In this document: positions 1 to 5,188 of the stretch, one piece after another | How the letters are laid out: each line of letters starts with the position of its first letter | How positions within the stretch are numbered: the stretch's first letter is position 1 | Assembly (NCBI GenBank): GCA_013286075.1 | Contig: JABDGJ010000049.1 | Span: 1-5,188, forward strand | From: Chlamydiota bacterium | GTDB taxonomy: Bacteria > Chlamydiota > Chlamydiia > Chlamydiales > Parachlamydiaceae | Length of the DNA stretch: 5,188 nt | Reading direction: 5' to 3' | The notes under the pieces: generated by a model | Database searches by the model: none | What the model saw: only the letters and a program-made list of their open reading frames with translations | Told to the model about the DNA's origin: nothing | Made by a program: the position numbers and the translations under genes

Positions 1-88
1 TTTTATACTCCATTTTATCCAATGCGCGCAAAATGGCTTTATCTAATTGAAATATGGTAAAGCCGGGTTCTGTTTCTTCAACGGTCAT
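1..88 (-). CDS. Partial N-terminus of a probable DEAD-box RNA helicase (cut by the left edge)
   Basis: Only the first 29 codons are present, starting at the ATG at 88-86 on the minus strand. The peptide holds FTIFQLDKAILRALDKMEYK, which resembles the segment just before and including the start of the Q motif in DEAD-box helicases (aromatic residue, then an 'IL.AL..M.Y' helix leading to a PTPIQ motif). That motif would lie beyond the window edge, so no catalytic motif is visible. The start is firm: an in-frame TGA lies three codons upstream and a GAGG ribosome-binding site sits 4 nt before the ATG. The gene begins 39 nt after the phosphodiesterase stop on the same strand, with no terminator visible between them, which suggests an operon. 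If the family is right, it would unwind RNA in ribosome assembly or mRNA decay. The family call rests on a short stretch and is moderate. Confidence 0.55.
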   Translation of the reverse strand, partial: MTVEETEPGFTIFQLDKAILRALDKMEYK

Positions 89-127
89 TAGACCTCACAA
101 CCATCTTTGAATTCACTTCGGTATAAT

Positions 128-2296
128 TCATTGGGCGATTTCCTCTACTCGATCTAAAAAACTTTTTTCATGTGAGGGGTATTTAATCCGGGAATGTCCT
201 ACTGCTAGTAAAGTTTTTACAAGCACCCTTTTTACTGTCGATAGTTGCTCAAAACTCAGTAAGCATTCATCTAGTTGTCCATCTTCAATTTTTTCTTTTA
301 CAATTCTTTCAATCAGTTCATGTAAGGTTTCTTCATTTACTTTCTCAAGAGAGCGAGAAGCGGCTTCGAAAGAATCGGCAATCATAATGATTCCCGATTC
401 GCGCGTTCGAGGTTTTGGTCCTCCATAGCGAAACTCCTTTTCGTCTACTTTTGTTTTATCGCCATCCATTTTCTCTAATTGCTTTCGATAAAAATAGTAG
501 ACCAGCGTAGTTCCGTGGTGTTCTTTGATAATATCGATAATAGGTTCTGGCAAACCAGCTTCCCTAGCAAGAGCGACTCCTTCAGGGACGTGAGACATAA
601 TCACCATAGCAGATTCTTGAGGAGTTAATAGTTGGTGAATATTTACTTCGCTTAGCTGGTTTTCAGTGAAGTATTGTGAAGTCGCTATCTTACCTATGTC
701 ATGGTAAAGAGTGGCTACCCGACAAAAAAGGCCATTTGCCCCTATAGATAATGCTGCTGCTTCTGCAAGATTTCCAACAAGAACAGAATGCTGATAGGTT
801 CCCGGTGCTTCAATTGTCAAACGTCGAAGGAGGTCATTATTTGGATCCATATATTCCACTAAGGAAACATCGGTCATAACGCCAAAAGTAGCCTCAAGTA
901 AAGGAAGTAATCCAACGGCCAAAATAGCGGTGACCAACATGAAAAAGCCTGCATTAAAAATATCAGCCAAAACGGGGCCATACTGCATATGGTTGTTATA
1001 GAGATGAAAACCAAAAATCACGATGACAGCACAAAACCACGCTTTTAGACAGACGGAGAAAATCTCATTTCTCTTTTGAAGAGAATGCGTTGTTAAAATC
1101 GCAACTAAGGAAGTTACGAGATTGAGGACTAAAAACCCCTCCCATTCATAGGCTAAGGCCATTGTAGAGACAATAGCCAAAAAACCGGTTGCAAAAGTAG
1201 CAACACTGGCATTCATTAAGCTACAAATTAAAATAGCCGCTAAAGGGATAACCAATGGATAACGAAAAATTTCTGCTATGCTAGTCTTCGAATTTAAAAT
1301 GAAAAACTCTGTCAATTTGGCCAAACCCATCGTGATCACAAAAATAGTGACTAATAAAAATAATTTTCGATTGGATAGCAATAATTGAGGGCAATTGATG
1401 CGGAAATAGGCGAGAAAAATCCCTACAAAGAGGAGTGTCAGAATAAATGTCCCAAGCAAAGTCAAGGGAGAATTGAGATAGCGACCCTCTCCCATTGCAT
1501 CTTTCATTGCTTGTAACATCGCCACATGACGAGCAGTGACTCTCTCTCCCTGATCAATAATTCGATTGCCCGCGCTCACATGAGTCATTTTTTCAGGTAT
1601 TTCCAACTCTATTTTTTTCCGCAGAGCTCGTTGGGTGGGAATATCGTCTTCAATTGTCCAATCCGTATGCTTAAAAAACTCGAGAATTACAGTCAACGCC
1701 ACTGGATTGCGCATCACTAAAGACAAAGAATTCTTCTCGATTTCATCCCAGATATAGGCTGGCAATTGGTTTTTTCCAAGTAAAGTATTTGGAGTATAGA
1801 TAAGATAATTTTGTATAGAAAAATGAAATTCTTCTAGTTTGCGCAAAGTAGAAGGGTCTGTAAATCGAACGTTGACCAGAGCTTTTTCCATAGCGTCGAT
1901 CCCCTGGTACAACTCCTCGATCCCGTCAATATTGACCTGATTATGCCAGGATTGATTGTATAAAAGAAAATTCTCAAACTCAATCCGTTTTTTTCGAATG
2001 TCTTTTTGTGAAAGCTCATAGATCTTCCCCACATCGCGCAAAGAATTTTGGCGAGCAATAATCGTTGCTTCTTCATCGGAGAAATTAAAATCTATCTGGG
2101 AAACAATATAATGTGGAGCAATGCTATTGAGCTCTAAGATATCCACTTGCACTTCGCGATAATGCAAAAAAGCGAATAAGCTGATCACAAACAAAAAAAT
2201 AATTAAGTAACGAATCGTTTTACTTTTATCGAAAAACCCTTGTTCGTGCGAAAACTCGAGCGTTTCTTCTTCCAATAGACTATACTTGTCTGACAT
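128..2296 (-). CDS. pgpH: 7TM-HD family cyclic-dinucleotide phosphodiesterase (PgpH-like)
   Basis: This 722-residue membrane protein has the full PgpH architecture. It has a short cytoplasmic N-terminus, a first membrane helix at about 28-46, and an extracytoplasmic 7TMR-HDED-type domain at about 47-275. Seven hydrophobic segments follow between about 277 and 468, then a cytoplasmic HD domain from about 480 to the end. The expected metal ligands are all visible: H503 in YQHS, H532-D533 in YHDIGK, H569 in SHV, H593-H594 in KEHHG and D641 in IADSFEA. The family is known to hydrolyse c-di-AMP to pApA at the inner membrane; substrate specificity here is inferred. Length is normal and there is no sign of decay. 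The ATG start is followed by a plausible cytoplasmic segment, but upstream there is only a weak AAAAAGA Shine-Dalgarno-like stretch in a small hairpin. It is probably the first gene of an operon with the helicase downstream and is divergent from the PAP2 gene. Confidence 0.93.
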   Translation of the reverse strand: MSDKYSLLEEETLEFSHEQGFFDKSKTIRYLIIFLFVISLFAFLHYREVQVDILELNSIAPHYIVSQIDFNFSDEEATIIARQNSLRDVGKIYELSQKDIRKKRIEFENFLLYNQSWHNQVNIDGIEELYQGIDAMEKALVNVRFTDPSTLRKLEEFHFSIQNYLIYTPNTLLGKNQLPAYIWDEIEKNSLSLVMRNPVALTVILEFFKHTDWTIEDDIPTQRALRKKIELEIPEKMTHVSAGNRIIDQGERVTARHVAMLQAMKDAMGEGRYLNSPLTLLGTFILTLLFVGIFLAYFRINCPQLLLSNRKLFLLVTIFVITMGLAKLTEFFILNSKTSIAEIFRYPLVIPLAAILICSLMNASVATFATGFLAIVSTMALAYEWEGFLVLNLVTSLVAILTTHSLQKRNEIFSVCLKAWFCAVIVIFGFHLYNNHMQYGPVLADIFNAGFFMLVTAILAVGLLPLLEATFGVMTDVSLVEYMDPNNDLLRRLTIEAPGTYQHSVLVGNLAEAAALSIGANGLFCRVATLYHDIGKIATSQYFTENQLSEVNIHQLLTPQESAMVIMSHVPEGVALAREAGLPEPIIDIIKEHHGTTLVYYFYRKQLEKMDGDKTKVDEKEFRYGGPKPRTRESGIIMIADSFEAASRSLEKVNEETLHELIERIVKEKIEDGQLDECLLSFEQLSTVKRVLVKTLLAVGHSRIKYPSHEKSFLDRVEEIAQ

Positions 2297-2320
2297 TCGC
2301 GTCTTTTTACGCCTTCGTTA

Positions 2321-2350
2321 TTTCTATCGAACCATAGCATAAATTGACAA
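2321..2350 (-). promoter_or_regulatory. Candidate sigma70-type promoter for the phosphodiesterase operon
   Basis: On the minus strand TTGTCA (2350-2345) is followed after 18 nt by TAGAAA (2326-2321). These match the consensus at five and four of six positions. The predicted transcription start near 2314 would give a leader of about 18 nt before the ATG at 2296. The whole divergent region to the PAP2 start is only 86 nt, so promoters for both genes must lie close together. I see no equally good promoter for the plus strand there. Confidence 0.33.
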
Positions 2351-2370
2351 GAACAGCTAGATTTATTGCA

Positions 2371-2385
2371 CAGGAGTTTAGTATG
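2371..2385 (+). promoter_or_regulatory. Ribosome-binding site that fixes the PAP2 start
   Basis: AGGAG at 2372-2376 lies 6 nt before the ATG at 2383, an ideal Shine-Dalgarno arrangement. The reading frame is open further back to a TTG at 2344, but that TTG has no such site and would add 13 polar residues before the first membrane helix. The ATG at 2383 is therefore preferred. Confidence 0.85.
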
Positions 2386-3063
2386 GATAAAAATGTAAAA
2401 TTTTTTATCTACTTTTTTGTTTTTCCATTTTTAGCTTGGCTTCTTTTTACCCCTTGGTCTGCCACATTGGACATTGCCATTACCCGAATTTTCTACGAAA
2501 ATGGGCAATTTTCCTCATCCCCCTATTGGGATATCATCTATGACTATGGAGTCATTCCTGGATGGATTTTATTTTTTGTCAGCCTCTACGGATTTATATC
2601 TTCTTATTTTTCTTCGAAATACCAAACTTGGAGAAAACCCTCCCTATTCATTCTTTTGACTTTTGCAATTGGGCCTGGTCTCATCATTCACGGTATTTTG
2701 AAAGAACATTGGGGTAGGCCAAGACCTAAGCAAGTGATTGAATTTGGGGGATCGCAATCTTTCCGACCCTACTATTATCCGCATTTTAATCAACCAGAAC
2801 CCTCAAAATCATTTGCATCTGGACATTCATCAATGGGATTTGCCTTTTTTTCTGCTGCTCTTCTTGGATTACGCTCAAAAAATAAGAAAATTTTTTGGGG
2901 AGGAATCGCGATTGCATGGATCTTGGGAATATTGCTCAGTCTGGCTAGAATTGCTGTGGGAGGACATTTTCTTTCCGATACGCTGGCTTCCGCACTCATT
3001 ATGTGGTGGCTAGCATCAGGTCTCTATTATTTTCTTTTTCATCCTTTGCGACGTAAAAGCTAG
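2383..3063 (+). CDS. PAP2-family membrane phosphatase (lipid phosphate phosphatase type)
   Basis: This 226-residue protein has about six hydrophobic segments (near 6-22, 57-78, 87-107, 150-164, 169-188 and 197-218), as in membrane PAP2 phosphatases. The three family motifs are present. Motif C1 is K107-x6-R114-P115 in KEHWGRPRP. Motif C2 is ASGH at 145-148, with alanine instead of the usual proline. Motif C3 is R189-x5-H195-x3-D199, with alanine before the arginine instead of serine. H195 is the expected nucleophile with D199 as partner, and H148 the expected general acid. Members remove phosphate from phosphatidate, phosphatidylglycerophosphate, undecaprenyl pyrophosphate or lipid A. The GRPRP and GGHFLSD wording resembles lipid A or PgpB-like phosphatases, but substrate cannot be assigned from sequence alone. 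It faces pssA convergently, so the two are not in one operon. Confidence 0.88.
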   Translation: MDKNVKFFIYFFVFPFLAWLLFTPWSATLDIAITRIFYENGQFSSSPYWDIIYDYGVIPGWILFFVSLYGFISSYFSSKYQTWRKPSLFILLTFAIGPGLIIHGILKEHWGRPRPKQVIEFGGSQSFRPYYYPHFNQPEPSKSFASGHSSMGFAFFSAALLGLRSKNKKIFWGGIAIAWILGILLSLARIAVGGHFLSDTLASALIMWWLASGLYYFLFHPLRRKS

Positions 3064-3163
3064 GATATACCCTCTTAGAGGTGTTTTGTAATTATAATAG
3101 CCTTGCTTCTTTCTAAAACTCGCTTTGTATCGAAAACTTGCTAGAGTTTTGCATGAGAAGAAC

Positions 3164-3249
3164 AATATCTACCACAGAGCCCTCAGAGATCACAGAGAGA
3201 GAAATTTTAAAACTCCTCTGTGATCTCTGTGGGCTCTGTGGTAGATATT
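3164..3249. repeat. Near-perfect 34-bp inverted repeat built of CTCTGTGNN 9-mers
   Basis: The left arm (3164-3197) and right arm (3216-3249) are reverse complements over 34 positions with one T/T mismatch (3183 against 3230), separated by an 18-nt A+T-rich loop. Each arm contains three 9-nt units. On the right these are CTCTGTGAT, CTCTGTGGG and CTCTGTGGT (3216-3242). On the left are their complements ACCACAGAG, CCCTCAGAG and ATCACAGAG (3171-3197). A 7-nt AATATCT/AGATATT end closes each arm. The hairpin lies in the 244-nt gap between two convergent genes. There is no T-tract after either arm, so it is not a classical intrinsic terminator, though it may still block read-through. AGAAG occurs at 3156-3160 and 3254-3258 and could be a target duplication of a small non-autonomous mobile element; five bases may also be chance. 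Confidence 0.9.
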
Positions 3250-3307
3250 TACTAGAAGTCTACAAACAAATGAAATATAACCCTTTGGAATTTCGAAAGA
3301 GGTCTAT

Positions 3308-4171
3308 TTATTCCTCTTCTAACTCATCTGGTTCTGGCTCAAATTCCTGCAATGTTTTTGATTCTCTTCCCGCGAATTTTCGAATAATGGCAATTGCCCA
3401 AGCGATCACGACATAACTCCAAGATAGGATCAAAAAAATGAGAGCAAAGTGATAAATAATCCCATAAAAGATAAGAACGGCAGCTAAAACAGTTAAAAAG
3501 ACAATCCGGAATGATTTCACCCGAATTTCGAGAGTTTTTATACTAGGAAATTTCCATCGACTAATCATGCAATATCCTAGCAAAATCAAAGCAAGCGATA
3601 GAATCCAAGATTTTGAAAGTATAGAAAAATCAATAGGTAGAGAAGAATCAGTCGTCGCTGAAGCCAAAAAAAGGTTTAGAGAAATTGCTGAAGCAGCTCC
3701 GGCAGGAATGGGAAGACCTGTAAAATGCTTGTTCTGCAGGTTCGCTATCTCAAAGTTTTCTTTTGTGGCTAAAGAGTTAACGTGAAAACGGGCTAATCGA
3801 AGCACACCACATAAGGAAAAAATAATCGCAGCGCTTGTAACAAAAAAAGAAAGTTGCGTTCCCGGTACGATGGAAAGACTTTTGAGGATAATCACAGAAG
3901 GCGCAACCCCAAAAGAAATAGAATCTGCTAGAGAATCAAAAATACCTCCGAATTCGCTCTCGGCTTTAATCGCTCTTGCAATTGCTCCATCCAATAAATC
4001 GGCAAATGCTGCAAGAAGAAGAATTCCGGTCACAGCGGTAAGAATCTGGTTATTTACTTCTCCTACTCCAATCATATTCATCTTAAAGATGACGAATAAT
4101 CCACAAGAGAGACCAAATGCTGTAATCACATTTGGCAATAAGGCAATTTTTTTTCTTCTTTTTTCATTCAT
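3308..4171 (-). CDS. pssA: CDP-diacylglycerol-serine O-phosphatidyltransferase (phosphatidylserine synthase)
   Basis: This 287-residue integral membrane protein joins CDP-diacylglycerol and L-serine into phosphatidylserine, the precursor of phosphatidylethanolamine. The CDP-alcohol phosphotransferase motif is complete: D58-xx-D61-G62-xx-A65-R66-x8-G75-xxx-D79-xxx-D83. The flanking text is typical of the PssA branch rather than PgsA: an N-terminal LPNVITAFGLSCG, then RLARFHVNS (about 125-133) and FTGLPIPAGA (about 150-159). About eight hydrophobic segments can be seen. The protein ends in a very acidic tail, QEFEPEPDELEEE (275-287). The start at 4171 places the basic MNEKRRKK just before the first helix, as expected; later methionines lie inside that helix. 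No Shine-Dalgarno sequence precedes it. It is a single gene between a convergent and a divergent neighbour. A partner decarboxylase (psd) is not in the window. Confidence 0.93.
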   Translation of the reverse strand: MNEKRRKKIALLPNVITAFGLSCGLFVIFKMNMIGVGEVNNQILTAVTGILLLAAFADLLDGAIARAIKAESEFGGIFDSLADSISFGVAPSVIILKSLSIVPGTQLSFFVTSAAIIFSLCGVLRLARFHVNSLATKENFEIANLQNKHFTGLPIPAGAASAISLNLFLASATTDSSLPIDFSILSKSWILSLALILLGYCMISRWKFPSIKTLEIRVKSFRIVFLTVLAAVLIFYGIIYHFALIFLILSWSYVVIAWAIAIIRKFAGRESKTLQEFEPEPDELEEE

Positions 4172-4177
4172 ACGGGT

Positions 4178-4206
4178 ATTTTAGCAAAGAAAAACCCAAT
4201 TGTCTA
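4178..4206 (-). promoter_or_regulatory. Strong candidate promoter for pssA, placed for a leaderless mRNA
   Basis: On the minus strand TAGACA (4206-4201, five of six consensus bases) is followed after exactly 17 nt by TAAAAT (4183-4178, five of six). A TG sits one base upstream of the -10 box, as in extended -10 promoters. Only 6 nt separate the -10 box from the pssA ATG, so a standard start site would fall on the A of the ATG. This agrees with the missing Shine-Dalgarno sequence. Confidence 0.6.
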
Positions 4207-4251
4207 TACCGATAAATTCATAATATAAAAAAAATAATTTTGATTTTTACT

Positions 4252-4257
4252 TATCAT
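4252..4257 (+). promoter_or_regulatory. Possible -10 box for the DUF1328 gene
   Basis: TATCAT matches TATAAT at five of six bases and lies 40 nt before the DUF1328 ATG, following an A+T-rich stretch (about 4207-4250). No recognisable -35 box is found at the right spacing (the position holds a run of A). It is a weak candidate offered because the gene must have a promoter in this 126-nt divergent region. Confidence 0.22.
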
Positions 4258-4297
4258 TCACTACTCTAAGCAAAGATCATAAAACTAGGGAGATAAT

Positions 4298-4474
4298 ATG
4301 TTGCGTTGGGCTATTGCTTTTCTAATCATTGCGATCATTGCTGCCATTTTTGGCTTTAGTGGCATTGCCGCTACCGCTACAGGGATTGCCAAACTATTGT
4401 TTTTTATCTTTGTAGTATTATTTTTAGTGGCTCTTTTATTTGGGCTCCTTGGAGGGAGAACACCACCTGTATAA
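4298..4474 (+). CDS. DUF1328 / YtjA-family small membrane protein
   Basis: This 58-codon gene starts with [20 protein letters not shown] and continues with [12 protein letters not shown], a second hydrophobic stretch and [10 protein letters not shown]. It matches the DUF1328 (YtjA) pattern in length and order: MxRWAI start, first membrane helix (about 4-20), a small-residue turn with [14 protein letters not shown], second helix (about 32-50), and a short polar end. AGGGAG at 4287-4292 lies 5 nt before the ATG, a strong ribosome-binding site. Members are two-helix inner-membrane proteins of unknown biochemical role that often sit beside stress-response genes; nothing here shows a specific role. 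It is divergent from pssA, with 90 nt to the protease gene downstream. Confidence 0.88.
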   Translation: MLRWAIAFLIIAIIAAIFGFSGIAATATGIAKLLFFIFVVLFLVALLFGLLGGRTPPV

Positions 4475-4502
4475 GTTTAATCAACTATAAATACTTCTCG
4501 TT

Positions 4503-4521
4503 CAAAAAAAAGATTTTTTTG
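4503..4521 (+). terminator. A-tract/T-tract hairpin, possible weak terminator after the DUF1328 gene
   Basis: C plus seven A (4503-4510) pairs with seven T plus G (4514-4521) around an AGA loop, 29 nt after the DUF1328 stop. The right arm is itself a T run, which could release transcript, but the stem is almost wholly A-T and hence weak. It could equally be a bent-DNA element upstream of the protease gene. TTCAAA (4501-4506) and TAGAGT (4524-4529), 17 nt apart, form a poor candidate promoter overlapping it. Confidence 0.3.
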
Positions 4522-4564
4522 GGTAGAGTTGAGAGATTCATTCTGAAAATGCAAGGGATATCTC

Positions 4565-5188
4565 ATGGCTACCCATTCTTCTCGACTTCGTCTGGCTGGA
4601 CTTACCTATGGAAATTTTAGAGTAACTCAAGCAATTCCCATTCCTGAACTGCAGTGTTTTTTGCGAGAAATTATCCATGAGCCTACAGGGGCTCAAGTGA
4701 TGCACATCGAAACCGATGATCCAGAGAATCTCTTTTGCCTTTCGTTCCAAACATTGCCATACAATTCCAATGGAGTCGCTCATATTCTTGAACACACAGT
4801 TCTGTGTGGATCGCGCAAATACCCCGTAAAAGACCCTTTTTTTGCAATGAATCGGCGAAGCCTCAATACTTTTATGAATGCGTTAACAGGAGCGGATTTT
4901 ACGTGCTATCCAGCTGCCTCACAAATTACTCAAGATTTCTACAACTTATTAGAAGTCTATTTGGATGCTGTGTTTCACCCCCTATTAAACAAATATAGTT
5001 TTTTGCAAGAAGGATGTCGCCTAGAATTTTCTGTACCCGAAGACCCAAAAACACCTTTAGAGTATAAAGGGATTGTCTACAACGAAATGAAAGGTGCCCT
5101 TTCTCCCCCTTCTGCTCGGTTATCGGAGGCGATCAATGAATCCCTTTTTCCAGATATTTTGTACGGATACAATTCTGGCGGTGATCCA
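4565..5188 (+). CDS. PreP-like M16C zinc metalloprotease (insulinase family), N-terminal part, cut by the right edge
   Basis: The first 208 residues are present and the frame is open to the window end; members of this family are usually near 1000 residues, so about four-fifths is missing. The inverted zinc motif HxxEH is seen as H73-I-L-E76-H77 within GVAHILEHTVLCGSRKYP. The distal zinc ligand is E174 in YNEMKGALSPP, 101 residues after H73, the same spacing I recall in human PreP (H104 to E205). The segments DPFFAM, SLNTFMNALTGADFTCYP and LYGYNSGGDP also follow the PreP (M16C) pattern. These enzymes enclose and degrade short unfolded peptides such as cleaved targeting peptides; the role in this bacterium is inferred as peptide turnover. 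No signal peptide is visible, so it is probably cytosolic. AAGGG at 4553-4557 lies 7 nt before the ATG and supports this start. Confidence 0.92.
   Translation, partial: MATHSSRLRLAGLTYGNFRVTQAIPIPELQCFLREIIHEPTGAQVMHIETDDPENLFCLSFQTLPYNSNGVAHILEHTVLCGSRKYPVKDPFFAMNRRSLNTFMNALTGADFTCYPAASQITQDFYNLLEVYLDAVFHPLLNKYSFLQEGCRLEFSVPEDPKTPLEYKGIVYNEMKGALSPPSARLSEAINESLFPDILYGYNSGGDP

Noticed and set aside
1526..2076. Short frames on both strands inside the phosphodiesterase gene
   Set aside because: They overlap the extracytoplasmic domain of an intact 722-residue gene and have no ribosome-binding site or family resemblance.
2344..2349. TTGACA as a perfect -35 box for the PAP2 gene, or TTG as its start codon
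   Set aside because: No -10 box lies 16-18 nt downstream, since that place is occupied by the ribosome-binding site. The ATG at 2383 is a far better start than this TTG.
2474..3013. Several short frames on both strands inside the PAP2 gene
   Set aside because: They overlap a gene with all three PAP2 motifs and show only low-complexity, out-of-frame peptide.
3071..3087. CCTC-TTA-GAGG hairpin followed by TGTTTT just after the PAP2 stop, as an intrinsic terminator
   Set aside because: The stem has only four pairs and the T run is four bases, so it is too weak to assert, although the position would suit a terminator.
3115..3150. AAAACTC / GAGTTTT inverted repeat as a terminator of the PAP2 gene
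   Set aside because: Seven mostly A-T pairs around a 22-nt loop are not convincing beside the much stronger hairpin at 3164-3249.
3138..3416. Plus-strand open frame of 92 codons across the convergent gap
   Set aside because: It reads through the hairpin repeat and then antisense into the 3' end of pssA. It has no ribosome-binding site and no recognisable family pattern.
3870..4184. Plus-strand open frame of 104 codons
   Set aside because: It lies almost wholly antisense to the well-supported pssA gene, whose motif covers this stretch; the peptide shows no domain.
4538..4998. Minus-strand and plus-strand short frames inside the protease gene
   Set aside because: The PreP frame from 4565 is open to the end and has the complete zinc motif, so these are out-of-frame shadows.

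Overview
This A+T-rich window carries five supported protein-coding genes plus the first codons of a sixth, all of bacterial type. The set is a 7TM-HD cyclic-dinucleotide phosphodiesterase, a PAP2 phosphatase, a phosphatidylserine synthase, a DUF1328 membrane peptide and a PreP-like M16C metalloprotease. Together with the base composition, it would suit an environmental member of the Chlamydiae (Parachlamydia/Protochlamydia-like). That assignment is inference from gene content; no marker here fixes the taxon.

Left part (1-2296, minus strand): a PgpH-type phosphodiesterase with all HD-domain metal ligands visible. It is followed 39 nt downstream on the same strand by the N-terminus of what looks like a DEAD-box RNA helicase that runs off the left edge. 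The two are probably co-transcribed. Middle (2297-4171): a short divergent region, then a PAP2 phosphatase on the plus strand facing a phosphatidylserine synthase (pssA) on the minus strand. The convergent gap between them holds a near-perfect 34-bp inverted repeat whose arms are each built from three 9-nt CTCTGTGNN units. Right part (4172-5188): a divergent promoter region, a 58-codon DUF1328 membrane peptide on the plus strand, and the first 208 codons of a PreP-like protease cut by the right edge.

Functionally, four of the six products are integral membrane proteins. Two concern membrane lipids: PssA makes phosphatidylserine, and the PAP2 protein probably dephosphorylates a lipid phosphate. 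The PgpH homologue points to c-di-AMP turnover. The genes look like housekeeping genes in several small transcription units. I found no transposase, phage, CRISPR, RNA gene or defence system. The least explained element is the hairpin repeat at 3164-3249. The pssA promoter, placed to give a leaderless mRNA, is the next most interesting point.
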